From assembly GCA_910577665.1 (NCBI GenBank), contig CAJTOJ010000001.1, positions 186,001-250,000 of the forward strand: a stretch of 64,000 bases of DNA, read 5' to 3'. The notes below the pieces were generated by a model. It had not been told where the DNA came from, did no database searches, and saw only the letters and a list, made by a program, of their open reading frames with translations. The stretch is from an uncultured Acetatifactor sp. (lineage in GTDB: Bacteria > Bacillota > Clostridia > Lachnospirales > Lachnospiraceae). This document shows, in pieces, positions 33,110-43,047 of the stretch. Numbering within the stretch: position 1 is the first letter of the stretch; each line of letters opens with the position of its first letter. Both the position numbers and the translations under genes were made by a program.

Positions 33110-35785
33110 TCACACTTTCCAACGGTTTTTCAGCTTATTCTGTAGCCTGTAGAGCACATTAAGGGCATCAATAGGAGCAAGGGTATTCACTTCCACTTCC
33201 ATCAGCTCCTTCAGCACATCTTCATCTGTCACTGTGTCAAACAGACTCATCTGGGCCAGCTCCAGTTCATCTGGCTTAGGCGGCTTCCTGCCTTTTCCTT
33301 CCGATTTGACGTCCACGACAATGCTCTGGATCTTCTCTGTGATATCATTGTCTGTGAGCTGTTCCACGATTTCCTTGGCACGGTCGATGACCATGTCCGG
33401 TACCCCGGCCAGCTTGGCCACCTGGATGCCATAACTCTTGTCGGCACCGCCTTTGATGATCTTGCGCAGGAAGACAATATCATCCCCGCATTCCTTCACA
33501 GCGATACAATAATTGTTCACATTGTGCATCTTGCCTTCCAGCTCCGTCAGCTCATGGTAGTGGGTGGCAAACAGGGTCTTTGCCCCCAGAAGCTTGCGGT
33601 TGCTGATATGCTCGATCACAGCCCAGGCAATGCTCAGTCCATCGAAAGTGGATGTGCCTCTGCCGATCTCATCCAGGATCAGCAGACTGTCCGATGTGGC
33701 GTTGCGCAGGATATTGGACACCTCATTCATCTCCACCATGAAAGTGGACTGGCCGCTGGCCAGGTCATCGGAAGCGCCTACCCTGGTAAAAATCCTGTCC
33801 ACAATGCCAATATTGGCACTTTGTGCCGGCACAAAACACCCGATTTGGGCCATGAGCACAATCAGCGCCGTCTGACGCATATAGGTGGATTTCCCAGCCA
33901 TGTTGGGTCCTGTGATGATACTGATACAGTTGCTGCCATTGTTTAAATAAGTATCATTGGCAATGAACATATCCCCTTCGATCATCTGCTCCACCACAGG
34001 ATGTCTGCCATCCTTGATGTCAATGAGACCCTTCTGGTTGAGTTTCGGACGCACATAGCGGTTCCGTTCCGCTACCAGGGAAAGGGCTGCATAGACATCC
34101 AGGCGCGCCACCGCTTTGGCCGTCTGCTGGATCCGTTCCAGCTCTGCCGCTACAGAATCCCGGATCCTGCAGAATAATTCATACTCCAGGGAAGTGAGCT
34201 TGTCCTCCGCATTCAGGATGGTATCCTCCAGTTCCTTCAGCCGGGGTGTGGTATAACGCTCCGCATTTGCCAGGGTCTGCTTGCGGATATAGTCCTGTGG
34301 CACCTGGTCCCGGTAGGAATTGGTCACTTCAAAATAGTACCCGAATACTTTGTTGTATTTGATCCGCAGGTTTTTGATCCCTGTGCGCTCCCGGTCTGTC
34401 TCCTCCAGCTGGGCCAGCCACTGTTTGCCATCCCGCCTGGCACTGCGCAGCAGGTCAATGGTCTCATCGAAACCGTCCCTGATCATGCCTCCTTCCCGTA
34501 TGGTCACAGGAGGATCCTCCTCAATGGCAGCCCCGATCAGCTGGCAGATGTCCTCCAGGGAATCTATGTCATGGGCTATCTTTGTCAGCTCCTGTTTCTG
34601 GAATTCCAGAAGCACTGTCTTGATGGCTGGCAACATTTCCAGGGAACTGCGCAGGGCAATGAAATCCCTGGGGTTGGCCGTCTTGTATGTAACCTTGCTC
34701 AACAGCCGTTCCAGGTCGTATACGGGATTCAGGTATTCCCGGATCTCATCCCTGGACACGCTGTTTCCATTCAGCTCTTCGATGGCATCCAGCCGCCTTT
34801 CCATCTCCGCCTGCTCCACCAGTGGCTGCTCCAGCATATTCCTGAGAAGTCGTCCCCCCATAGCTGTCTTGGTCTTGTCTAACACCCACAGCAGGGATCC
34901 CCGCTTCTGTTTCTCGCGAAGCGTCTCCGTCAGCTCCAGATTCCTTCTGGTGGAGCTGTCCAACAGCATGTATTTGCTGGTAAGGTAGGGGCTGATGTGG
35001 GTGAAATGCACCAGATCCGTCTTCTGGGTCTCATACAGATACTGGAGCAGCGCCCCTGCTGCCGTCTGTCCTACAGGAAAGGTCTCAATTCCCAGGGCTT
35101 TCAGGGTCTGCACCTTAAAATGGGTAAGCAGTACGCGCCTGCAGCCCTCATCATCAAACATATGGGACTCCAGCGCATTTACGGAGATGCGAAGCCGTCC
35201 CCGCAGGTCATCCACATCAAATCCACTGACCAGAAAGGCTTCATTGCAGATGATCTCCGAAGGCTCGTATTTTATCATCTCATCGTTCAGCTTCTTTAAG
35301 TCCTCCACCTCTGTCAGGTAGTAGTCCCCTGTGGTCACATCCGCCACGGAGATACCGATCCTGGTGGGGGTATAGGTAATGCACATAAGGAAATTATTCC
35401 TGGAGGCATCCAGTGTCTGGACGTTCAGATTGGTCCCGGGAGTCACAATGCGGGTCACATCCCGCTTCACCAGCCCCTTTGCCAGCTTTGGGTCCTCTAT
35501 CTGCTCGCAGATGGCCACCTTGTATCCTCTGCTGACCAGTTTGGTCAGATAACTCTCCACCGCATGGTAAGGTACCCCGCACATGGGAGCCCGCTCTTCC
35601 AGCCCACAGGCTTTCCCTGTAAGGGTCAGCTCCAGCTCTCTGGATACCACATGGGCATCCTCAAAAAACATCTCATAGAAATCTCCCAGCCGGTAGAAAA
35701 GGATACAGTCCGCGTATTGTTTTTTTGTCTCCATGTACTGCTGCATCATGGGGGTCAGTTCTTCTACAGGTATCTCCTGTGGCAT
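33110..35785 (-). CDS. mutS: MutS mismatch-recognition ATPase
   Basis: An 891-residue MutS1. The mismatch-binding Phe-x-Glu is in LGDFYEMFFEDA near residue 38. The ATPase domain has Walker A TGPNMAGKSTYMRQ, Walker B LILDEIGRGTSTFDG and the ABC-like segment ASDDLASGQSTFMVEM. The C-terminus reads ALNVLYRLQNKLKNRWKV. It acts with MutL, encoded 204 bases downstream. Confidence 0.97.
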   Translation of the reverse strand: MPQEIPVEELTPMMQQYMETKKQYADCILFYRLGDFYEMFFEDAHVVSRELELTLTGKACGLEERAPMCGVPYHAVESYLTKLVSRGYKVAICEQIEDPKLAKGLVKRDVTRIVTPGTNLNVQTLDASRNNFLMCITYTPTRIGISVADVTTGDYYLTEVEDLKKLNDEMIKYEPSEIICNEAFLVSGFDVDDLRGRLRISVNALESHMFDDEGCRRVLLTHFKVQTLKALGIETFPVGQTAAGALLQYLYETQKTDLVHFTHISPYLTSKYMLLDSSTRRNLELTETLREKQKRGSLLWVLDKTKTAMGGRLLRNMLEQPLVEQAEMERRLDAIEELNGNSVSRDEIREYLNPVYDLERLLSKVTYKTANPRDFIALRSSLEMLPAIKTVLLEFQKQELTKIAHDIDSLEDICQLIGAAIEEDPPVTIREGGMIRDGFDETIDLLRSARRDGKQWLAQLEETDRERTGIKNLRIKYNKVFGYYFEVTNSYRDQVPQDYIRKQTLANAERYTTPRLKELEDTILNAEDKLTSLEYELFCRIRDSVAAELERIQQTAKAVARLDVYAALSLVAERNRYVRPKLNQKGLIDIKDGRHPVVEQMIEGDMFIANDTYLNNGSNCISIITGPNMAGKSTYMRQTALIVLMAQIGCFVPAQSANIGIVDRIFTRVGASDDLASGQSTFMVEMNEVSNILRNATSDSLLILDEIGRGTSTFDGLSIAWAVIEHISNRKLLGAKTLFATHYHELTELEGKMHNVNNYCIAVKECGDDIVFLRKIIKGGADKSYGIQVAKLAGVPDMVIDRAKEIVEQLTDNDITEKIQSIVVDVKSEGKGRKPPKPDELELAQMSLFDTVTDEDVLKELMEVEVNTLAPIDALNVLYRLQNKLKNRWKV

Positions 35786-35868
35786 ATATCTCTTACTCCT
35801 GTTCTAAGGAACCGATCCGGGAGAAAATCTCTGGCCATCCCAGACTCCTGGCAGTCCCTCAAAGTATA

Positions 35869-35900
35869 AGGCGAATGCACAACAGCCTGTACATTCGCCT
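35869..35900 (-). terminator. Hairpin terminator after miaB
   Basis: AGGCGAATG (35869-35877) and CATTCGCCT (35892-35900), a perfect 9-bp stem with a 14-base loop, 22 bases past the miaB stop and upstream of mutS. The T-run is weak (TTATACTTTG on the minus strand). Confidence 0.6.
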
Positions 35901-35921
35901 GTATTGTAACACAAAATATGG

Positions 35922-37382
35922 TTATTGTAAATCTTTGCAGATCCGTCCCAGGTAATAAAATCCATGGCATTCCTCCAGGGATACATTTACCAGTTTCCCT
36001 ATCAGGGAGGCATCTCCCGGCAGGTGTACCACAGTGTTGTTGGAGAGTCTGCCTGTGACAAGGGAAGGGTCGCTCTCATTTACCTCTTCCACCAGCACCT
36101 CCAGGATTTTTCCGGCGGATCTGGCCACCTGCTCCCTGGCCGTGTCCTGGACCACTTTCAGCAGCCTGTCAAACCCTTCCTTCACCTGGGCGGGCGGCAC
36201 CTGGTTTTCCATGGCTGCTGCCGGAGTACCGGTGCGTTTCGAGTAGATAAAGGTGAACGCATTGTCAAACTTAACCTGGCGCACCACATCTATGGTCTCC
36301 TCTAAATCTGCTGCGGTCTCCCCAGGGAATCCCACAATGATATCCGTGGTGATGGCAATGTCCGGAATCTCTCTGCGGATGTGCATTGCCAGTTCCAGGT
36401 ACTGCTCTTTGGTGTAGCGCCGGTTCATCTGCTCCAGGATCCGGGTGGAGCCTGACTGCAAGGGCAAATGTAGATGGCGGCAGATTTTCTTTGATGTCTT
36501 CATGACCTGGATCAGCTCTTTTGAGAGATCCTTGGGGTGGGAGGTCATAAAGCGGATGCGCTGTAAACCTTCGATCTTCTCCACTTCCTTCAGAAGCCAG
36601 GCAAAGGAAACGGGACGGGCCAGGTTCTTTCCATAGGAATTTACATTCTGGCCCAGAAGCATCACTTCCACCACACCGTCCGCCACCAGACGCCGGATCT
36701 CTTCCAGGATATCCTCCGGCTTTCTGCTGCGCTCCCTGCCCCGCACATAGGGCACAATACAATAGCTGCAGAAATTGTTACAGCCAAACATGATATTGAT
36801 ACCAGACTTGAAAGGATATTTGCGCTCCACGGGCAGATCCTCCACGATCTGGTCCGTATCCTCCCAGATATCTATGACCATGCCTTTTTCGGCAGACAGG
36901 GTGGTCCACAGAAGCTCTGCAAATTTGAAGAGATTGTGGGTGCCGAAGACCAGATCCACGAAAGGATAACTCTTGCGCAGCTTTTGTACCACGGCAGCCT
37001 CCTGTGTCATGCAGCCGCAGAGGGCGATTTTCATATGGGGATTGCGCCGTTTGTAGCCGTTTAGCTCCCCCAGCCTGCCATAGACCTTCTGGTTGGCATT
37101 GTCCCGGACCGTGCATGTATTGAAAATCACGAAATCTGCATTCTCGTTCTCTGTCAGCATAAAACCTGCACATTCCAGAATGCCGGAGAGCTTCTCGGAG
37201 TCCCTGGCATTCATCTGACAGCCGAAATTGACCACGCAGGCCTGGGGCAGACGTCCGTTCTTTTCTGCAAATGCCACGGTCCATTTGCGGCATTTGGCCA
37301 TAAAATAATGCTGACGGGCAGGTTCTTCTGTCGGAGGGTCTGCATTTATATTGATCTGATCTAACGCAATTTCATTGTACAT
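35922..37382 (-). CDS. miaB: MiaB tRNA methylthiotransferase
   Basis: A 486-residue radical-SAM enzyme that adds a methylthio group to i6A37 in tRNA. The N-terminal MTTase domain has Cys ligands for the auxiliary cluster in NFGCQMNARDSE, NTCTVRDNA and CGCMTQEA. The radical-SAM cluster motif is NNFCSYCIVPYVRGRERS (CxxxCxxC). A C-terminal TRAM domain closes the protein. It uses the product of MiaA (29689-30756). The N-terminus carries about 55 residues before the MTTase domain, a clostridial feature. Confidence 0.95.
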   Translation of the reverse strand: MYNEIALDQININADPPTEEPARQHYFMAKCRKWTVAFAEKNGRLPQACVVNFGCQMNARDSEKLSGILECAGFMLTENENADFVIFNTCTVRDNANQKVYGRLGELNGYKRRNPHMKIALCGCMTQEAAVVQKLRKSYPFVDLVFGTHNLFKFAELLWTTLSAEKGMVIDIWEDTDQIVEDLPVERKYPFKSGINIMFGCNNFCSYCIVPYVRGRERSRKPEDILEEIRRLVADGVVEVMLLGQNVNSYGKNLARPVSFAWLLKEVEKIEGLQRIRFMTSHPKDLSKELIQVMKTSKKICRHLHLPLQSGSTRILEQMNRRYTKEQYLELAMHIRREIPDIAITTDIIVGFPGETAADLEETIDVVRQVKFDNAFTFIYSKRTGTPAAAMENQVPPAQVKEGFDRLLKVVQDTAREQVARSAGKILEVLVEEVNESDPSLVTGRLSNNTVVHLPGDASLIGKLVNVSLEECHGFYYLGRICKDLQ

Positions 37383-37499
37383 TTCTCTTGCCCTTCTCCC
37401 TTATTCGTTCCGTCATCTGTTCTCCTCCAGCCAGAACTTGTACATCCATCTGTGCCTTTGTACACAGAAGCGCCCTTGAAAATGCCACTCTCCACACAG

Positions 37500-38750
37500 T
37501 CAGGCTTGTATAAGGGCATCTTTCTCGGCATACCGCGCCGCCAGTCCCACCAGCAGCTTTGTCACTTTCTCCATGGACTGCACACAGGCGTACTCATAAC
37601 GGCTGTGGTAGTTCTCCCCGCCTGTACACAGGTTGGGGCAGGGCAGTCCCATGAAGGAGAGCCTGGAGCCGTCAGTACCGCCCCTTACCGGGGTCACTTT
37701 AGGCTCCACGCCCAGTTCCCTAATGATCCTGGAGGCATTTCTGATCAGATGGCTGTGGTCCCTCAGCACTTCCTTCATGTTATAATAAGAATCCGCAATA
37801 TCCACTGTGACACACTCTTCTTTGTATTTCTGGTTCAGGAAGGCAGCGCACTGGCGGAAGATCTCCTTCTTCTGGTTGAACAGTTCCATGCTGTGATCAC
37901 GGATAATGTATTCCGCAACCGTCTTTTCCACGTCCCCCTGGATACGTTCCAGGTGAAAAAAGCCCTCATAGCCTTCTGTGTACATAGGATTGTCAAACAC
38001 GGGAAGCAGCCCCTGAAATTCCTGGGCCACCAGGATGGCATTGATCATCCGGCCCTTGGCACTGCCCGGATGGACGCTGCGTCCCCGGACAGTGATCCTG
38101 GCGGCTGCTGCATTGAAGGTCTCATCCTCCAGGCCACCGAAGGTGCCCCCGTCTACGGTGTAAGCAAAATCCGCCCCGAAGCATTTTACATCAAAATGAT
38201 CCGCTCCACGGCCGATCTCCTCATCCGGGGTAAAGCCGATCCGTATTTTGCCGTGCTTCACTTCCCTGTGGGTCAGCAGATACTCTGCCATGGCCATGAT
38301 CTCGGCAATACCGGCCTTGTCATCCGCCCCCAGAAGGGTTGTACCGTCCGTGACCACCAGATCCTGTCCTGCAAATTCCCTGATCTCCGGGAAATCACTG
38401 ACCTTCAGCACGATTGCCTGCTCTTTGTTCAACACAATGTCCCGGCCGTCATAGCCGGTTATCACCCGGGGCGTCACCCTGGCACCGGACACCACCGGCG
38501 CCGTGTCCATATGGGCCACAAAGCCCAGCACCGGCCCGTCTTCACACCCTTCTGAGGCAGGTACTGAGGCATATACATAACAGTGCTCCTTGTCATAGGT
38601 GATCTCGTCACATCCCATAGCCAAAAGCTGTTCTACCAGCAGGGCTGCCAGCACATGTTGCTTTCCGGTGCTGGGTGTGGCCGTTGAATCTTCGTCTGAC
38701 TGGGTATCAATCTTTACATACTGTAGAAAATTTTCAAGTGTTTTTGACAT
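37500..38750 (-). CDS. pepT: Peptidase T (tripeptide aminopeptidase)
   Basis: A 416-residue M20B zinc peptidase that removes N-terminal residues of tripeptides in the cytoplasm. Metal motifs: GFVAHMDTAP (His-x-Asp), LGADDKAGIAEI (bridging Asp) and FTPDEEIGRGADHF (catalytic Glu-Glu). The C-terminal TPVRGGTDGSRLSFMGLPCPNLCTGG is characteristic of PepT. It has its own promoter. Confidence 0.95.
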   Translation of the reverse strand: MSKTLENFLQYVKIDTQSDEDSTATPSTGKQHVLAALLVEQLLAMGCDEITYDKEHCYVYASVPASEGCEDGPVLGFVAHMDTAPVVSGARVTPRVITGYDGRDIVLNKEQAIVLKVSDFPEIREFAGQDLVVTDGTTLLGADDKAGIAEIMAMAEYLLTHREVKHGKIRIGFTPDEEIGRGADHFDVKCFGADFAYTVDGGTFGGLEDETFNAAAARITVRGRSVHPGSAKGRMINAILVAQEFQGLLPVFDNPMYTEGYEGFFHLERIQGDVEKTVAEYIIRDHSMELFNQKKEIFRQCAAFLNQKYKEECVTVDIADSYYNMKEVLRDHSHLIRNASRIIRELGVEPKVTPVRGGTDGSRLSFMGLPCPNLCTGGENYHSRYEYACVQSMEKVTKLLVGLAARYAEKDALIQA

Positions 38751-38836
38751 GGAATGCCTCTCTTTCTCTTCCCTTTATCCCTGAACCCTTCCTGCCTGCT
38801 ATTCCAGGCAGCATGGGCAGGCAGTTTTCTGTTTCT

Positions 38837-38865
38837 ATTTTCCACAGTATGAAAGGGTTTGTCAA
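38837..38865 (-). promoter_or_regulatory. Promoter of pepT
   Basis: On the minus strand TTGACA (38860-38865), 17-base spacer, GAAAAT (38837-38842), about 87 bases upstream of the pepT start. Confidence 0.5.
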
Positions 38866-38908
38866 GCTGTAAAAGAACCACCCGGGATGTTTTTCTATCT
38901 GCCCTGGG

Positions 38909-40285
38909 TTAAGCCCGGTATTCCTTGATCTCCCTGCACACACGACCTGACAGGACCAGCACACAGATCAAGTTGGGCACAGCCATCAGTCCGTTGCAGA
39001 TATCCGAAAAACACCACACCGCATCCAGGGGGAACACACATCCCAGGAATGCAGTCAAGGCATATACAAAGCGGTACCACACATTGTATCGGGTCCGTCC
39101 TCCCATCAGGAATTCAAAAGCCCGCTCTCCCTGGTAGGCCCATCCCACAATGGTGGCAAAGGCGAACAATGTAATGCAAATACTCACAAACGCATCCGTT
39201 CCCTTTCCGAAGGTACTGCGGAAGATGGCCAGCACAAGCTCCGTTCCCTCTGGCAGCTTTGAAGGGGCATATTCCCCCAGCACCCCGGAAGTCACCAGGG
39301 CCAGCCCCATGATAGAGCACATGACCACCGTATCCAGGAACACCCCTGTCATGCTGATGTAGCCCTGTTTCACATAATCTTCTGTATCCGCCGCAGCGGC
39401 AGTGATCCCGGAAGCCCCAAGCCCTGCTTCATTGGAAAAGATCCCTCTGGATACACCCCAGCGCAGGGACTGGAAGGCACTTACCGTAACGCTGCCCAGG
39501 ATTCCCCCGGACACCGCCTGTGGGCAGAACGCTGCTCCCAGGATCCCTGCCAGGGCAGCCGGTACATTCCGCCAGTGGACAAGAATCACGGCCAATGTGC
39601 CAAGCAGGTAGAAAACTCCCATGAAAGGCACCAGCAGCCTGGTCACTTTGGAGATACTGGAAATGCCTCCCAGCACCACCAGAATGGTGCACAAGGTCAC
39701 AAACAGCCCGATCTTTGCCTTGGGCAGACTAAAGGACAGGGACAATGCATCCGCAATGGAGTTGGACTGGGTCATGTTCCCCATGCCAAAGGAGGCGAAT
39801 ACCGCCAGAAGCGCAAAGCAGCTTCCCAGCAGCTTTCCGGCCATTTTGTTGCCCAGGGCATTCACACAGGTATACATGGGACCGCCTGCCCGTTCCCCCT
39901 TCTCGTTGACACTTCTGTATTTCACTGACAGGGTACTCTCCGCCAGCTTGGTGGCCATGCCGATGATACTGGTGAGCACCATCCAGAACAAGGCACCAGG
40001 CCCTCCCAGCACCATGGCTGTGGTCACGCCCAGGATATTGCCGGTACCGATTGTCACGGCCAGTTCCGTGGTCAAGGCAGAAAAAGAAGAGATTCCCCCT
40101 TTCTGCTTTTTTGTGCGGTTTCCTTTTTCCCGGCCTAAAATGCACCGAAAGGCAAACCCCAGGTTATGTATGGGCAGGAAATCCATGCGGATCATCAGAT
40201 AGGTGCCGGTAAAAAGCAAAAGGACCAGCAGCCAGGGACCCCACACCAAGTCGTCTGCCCGTTCCATCCATTTTAACAGATTCAA
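38909..40285 (-). CDS. Sodium:alanine symporter (AGCS family)
   Basis: About 458 residues, polytopic with roughly ten or more membrane segments. AGCS signatures are visible: VTIGTGNILGVTTAMVLGGP and MATKLAESTLSVKYR, then FASFGMGNMTQSNSIA and GIFSNEAGLGAS. Members import alanine or glycine with sodium. Probable start TTG 40285, with AAGGGG about 8 bases upstream; the open frame extends to TTG 40327 and ATG 40267 is another option. It begins close behind the YesN-like regulator gene (50 bases or fewer), so it is likely co-transcribed with that system. Its link to the sugar importer is unexplained. Confidence 0.88.
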   Translation of the reverse strand: MNLLKWMERADDLVWGPWLLVLLLFTGTYLMIRMDFLPIHNLGFAFRCILGREKGNRTKKQKGGISSFSALTTELAVTIGTGNILGVTTAMVLGGPGALFWMVLTSIIGMATKLAESTLSVKYRSVNEKGERAGGPMYTCVNALGNKMAGKLLGSCFALLAVFASFGMGNMTQSNSIADALSLSFSLPKAKIGLFVTLCTILVVLGGISSISKVTRLLVPFMGVFYLLGTLAVILVHWRNVPAALAGILGAAFCPQAVSGGILGSVTVSAFQSLRWGVSRGIFSNEAGLGASGITAAAADTEDYVKQGYISMTGVFLDTVVMCSIMGLALVTSGVLGEYAPSKLPEGTELVLAIFRSTFGKGTDAFVSICITLFAFATIVGWAYQGERAFEFLMGGRTRYNVWYRFVYALTAFLGCVFPLDAVWCFSDICNGLMAVPNLICVLVLSGRVCREIKEYRA

Positions 40286-40335
40286 AAAAATACCCCTTAT
40301 ACCATTTTCTTCAATATACTGGTACAAGGGGATTT

Positions 40336-41145
40336 TTATGCATTTTCACGGAGTTTTTTCTTATATTCCGTAGGGGTATAGCCGGTGTATTTCTTGAAGG
40401 TGCTGGCAAAATATCCGGGATTGTTTCCAAACCCTATGGCTGCAGCCACATCTGCCACCAGAGGATCCGCCCTTCCGGCTAACATATGCATGGCCAGCAG
40501 CATTCTCCTCTCCAGCAGATAAGCAGAAAATTTCTGCTTCACCTCTTTCTGGAAGATCTTTCCAAGATAGTTCTCATTTAGGAAAAGCTTCTGCTGGGAG
40601 ATCCATTTCAGGTTCAGGTTTTCGTTGGCAATCTCCTCCTCCACAATGGCTATGATATGGTTTACCGTGTTGGAAAACCTGCGTTGCCCTCCCTTTCGGG
40701 CAATGTCCGCCTCCGGCTCTTCCCTGCCGTGAAGGATCTGGATCTGGTCCAGGAACTGATGTCTTAATTTCTCCTCCCGGCACTTCAGCACGGCTTCCAC
40801 CAGCGCGGCCTCCTCCAGGGGTTTTAAGAGATAATCCCTGGCCCCGAAACGCATGGCTTCCTGGGCATAGGAGAAATCTGCATAGCCGCTTAGGATGATA
40901 CAGGCTGTCTCCCGGCCTGCCGCCCGCACCCGGCCCAGCAGCTCGATGCCGTCCATCACAGGCATCCGGATGTCCACCAGCATCAGATCCACGGTATGTT
41001 TCTCCAGGTATTCCAGGGCCTCCACGGCATTGGCCGCCACCTTCTCTACCAGGATGCCATATGTCTCCCATGCTATCTGGGATGCAATAGACTCTCTGAC
41101 GATCCGCTCGTCATCCACAATCATAATTTTGTATACATCACTCAT
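40336..41145 (-). CDS. YesN-type response regulator (REC plus AraC HTH)
   Basis: A 269-residue regulator. The receiver domain (1-120) has acidic residues in IMIVDDERIVRESI, the phospho-Asp in DLMLVDIRMPVMDG and Lys in YLLKPLEEAAL. The C-terminal part (about 165-269) has two AraC helix-turn-helix motifs (LKWISQQKLFLNENYLGKIF and AAAIGFGNNPGYFASTFKKY). It follows the sensor kinase gene and should control the adjacent importer operon. Confidence 0.93.
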   Translation of the reverse strand: MSDVYKIMIVDDERIVRESIASQIAWETYGILVEKVAANAVEALEYLEKHTVDLMLVDIRMPVMDGIELLGRVRAAGRETACIILSGYADFSYAQEAMRFGARDYLLKPLEEAALVEAVLKCREEKLRHQFLDQIQILHGREEPEADIARKGGQRRFSNTVNHIIAIVEEEIANENLNLKWISQQKLFLNENYLGKIFQKEVKQKFSAYLLERRMLLAMHMLAGRADPLVADVAAAIGFGNNPGYFASTFKKYTGYTPTEYKKKLRENA

Positions 41146-41166
41146 CCATAAAACCTCACCTGTCTG

Positions 41167-42981
41167 TCACCTGGATATTTCTTGATTCCCAGGTGGTTCA
41201 CCGGGATCTGCTTTTTTTGCATTTTCCTCGTATTCCTCCAGGGTCATACACCGCAGCCTGACCTGGGCCACTGTCCATTCCCCTTCCCGGAACAGATCAA
41301 CGCCATATGATTCCCCATACACAGTCTTGATCCTGCTGTCAATATTCAGAAGGCCGATGCCATTGCCACTGGGTTTCAGAGTGCCTTCCCGCAGACGCCC
41401 GATCAGGTCCGGTTCCGGGGCAGGTCCCTGATTCCGTACCTGGCAAATGCAGTCCTGGCCTTCGCAGATGATCCTGATCTCAATGGTGCATGGCTCTATC
41501 CTGCATTCCAGGCCATAACAGATGGCGTTCTCTGCCAGGGGCTGTAAGATGAACTTGGGAATGACCAGATGGCTGCATTCTGCGGTCACATCGAACCGGA
41601 CCTCCAGCCGCTCCTCATACCGATGCTTCTGTATAATGAAATAATGGCACACCATATCCAGCTCCTTATCCATGGCCACCACAAATTCCTTGTGGCTGAC
41701 AGCTTCCCTGAGAAGCAGACCCAGACTACTGATCATGTCTGCAGCCCCGTTCATTTTGGCGGCCTTTGCCATCCAGTAGACACTGTTCAAGGTATTGTAC
41801 AGAAAGTGGGGGTTCATCTGGGACTGCATGGCCTGGAGCTGTGTTTCTTTGATCAGAAGCTGTTTCATGTAATTGTCCCGGACCAGTTCATTGATGCGGG
41901 TGGACATGCTGTTATATGCCACCTGCAGGTCATACACATCCTGGTCCCGCACATCCTGTTTCTCATAGAGGGGCATCTGGGTAAAGGATTCCCCGGGTAC
42001 CCTCCGGATATGCTGGATAAAGGTACGGATATCCCCTGTGATCCGGTGGGCCAGGAGAACTGCCAGCACCATGGCACAGGCTCCGCACAAAGCCAGAAGA
42101 CCGGCATACCGCCAGAAGGCCTGCACAACATCCCCAAACAGATGGGTGTAGGGCTCCAGAAGCGTATAGGAAAACATCTGCCCCGGCCTGCTGAAATGTA
42201 CCACAAAATAACGGTCCCGGCCTATGTGCCGGATTGCATACCCGTTTCCCCCAAAATCAAGCATGTATTGTGCCAGGATGTCCTGGCTGTCATTTAAGAT
42301 ATACCGAAGTGTGCTGTTCTGTCCGGACAGCACCAGCATCCCATTGTGAACATCTGTCAGGGGTCTGCATACCTGTTCCATATCCACATACAGGATAATC
42401 ACACCGATGTGTTCCAGGGACAGATCCTTTTTCTCACGGACTTCCTTGGCCAGGATCAGGATATTGGTGTCCCCGGTAGCCTCCCATCCGTCCAAAAGAA
42501 GGGTCTTTCCCTGTTCCTGTGTGGCCAGGGAGCCGATCTGCATCACCACCTCCTCCGATGGCCGGTAATACCTGGTGGAAGCGATCACACGCATCTGACC
42601 TGTCATATCCAGGAAATTGGCGCACACAATGGTGTGGTCTGACACAATACCCTGCTGGATCCGGGAAGTGATCACATTCATGCTGGAAGAGTACTTCATG
42701 GTGGATACAGCACCGGCGGCACTTTCTGCCAGGATGGTGCTGCCCGCCTCCTGCACCTGTGGCGACACCACAATATCATATAGTATATCCTGGATCCCGG
42801 CCATCTGGTCCTCCATCTTCAGGATGGACGCATGGGACAGTTCCCCGGTAAGCTGATAGATATAATTGGTATTGGCCTTCTCCAGTTCATAGAGTACCAC
42901 ACACCCTCCTGCAAAATGCAGTATTAGTACCACTGCCAGAATGGCTATGACTCTCTGTGCGATACTCTTCCTCTTTCTCAT
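41167..42981 (-). CDS. YesM-type sensor histidine kinase
   Basis: About 604 residues. Two membrane helices (about residues 10-30 and 292-315) flank an extracellular Cache-like sensor. A HAMP-like region comes next, then the His_kinase domain with the phospho-acceptor in QMNPHFLYNTLNSVYWMAK, and a HATPase with NAICYGLE and GNGIGLLNIDSR. It belongs to the LytS/YesM family. GTG 42987 could start, but ATG 42981 with AAAGG just upstream is better placed. It lies between the permease genes and its regulator, the normal order for carbohydrate-sensing YesMN systems. Confidence 0.92.
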   Translation of the reverse strand: MRKRKSIAQRVIAILAVVLILHFAGGCVVLYELEKANTNYIYQLTGELSHASILKMEDQMAGIQDILYDIVVSPQVQEAGSTILAESAAGAVSTMKYSSSMNVITSRIQQGIVSDHTIVCANFLDMTGQMRVIASTRYYRPSEEVVMQIGSLATQEQGKTLLLDGWEATGDTNILILAKEVREKKDLSLEHIGVIILYVDMEQVCRPLTDVHNGMLVLSGQNSTLRYILNDSQDILAQYMLDFGGNGYAIRHIGRDRYFVVHFSRPGQMFSYTLLEPYTHLFGDVVQAFWRYAGLLALCGACAMVLAVLLAHRITGDIRTFIQHIRRVPGESFTQMPLYEKQDVRDQDVYDLQVAYNSMSTRINELVRDNYMKQLLIKETQLQAMQSQMNPHFLYNTLNSVYWMAKAAKMNGAADMISSLGLLLREAVSHKEFVVAMDKELDMVCHYFIIQKHRYEERLEVRFDVTAECSHLVIPKFILQPLAENAICYGLECRIEPCTIEIRIICEGQDCICQVRNQGPAPEPDLIGRLREGTLKPSGNGIGLLNIDSRIKTVYGESYGVDLFREGEWTVAQVRLRCMTLEEYEENAKKADPGEPPGNQEISR

Positions 42982-43047
42982 GTGCACCTTTCCTTTCCGT
43001 AGTCCTGTCTGTCCTGTTTTCTGACCCTGGTATCATCATATACCTTG

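Noticed and set aside
37452..38555. 367-codon open frame antisense to pepT
   Set aside because: PepT motifs on the minus strand are complete; the antisense frame has no family features.
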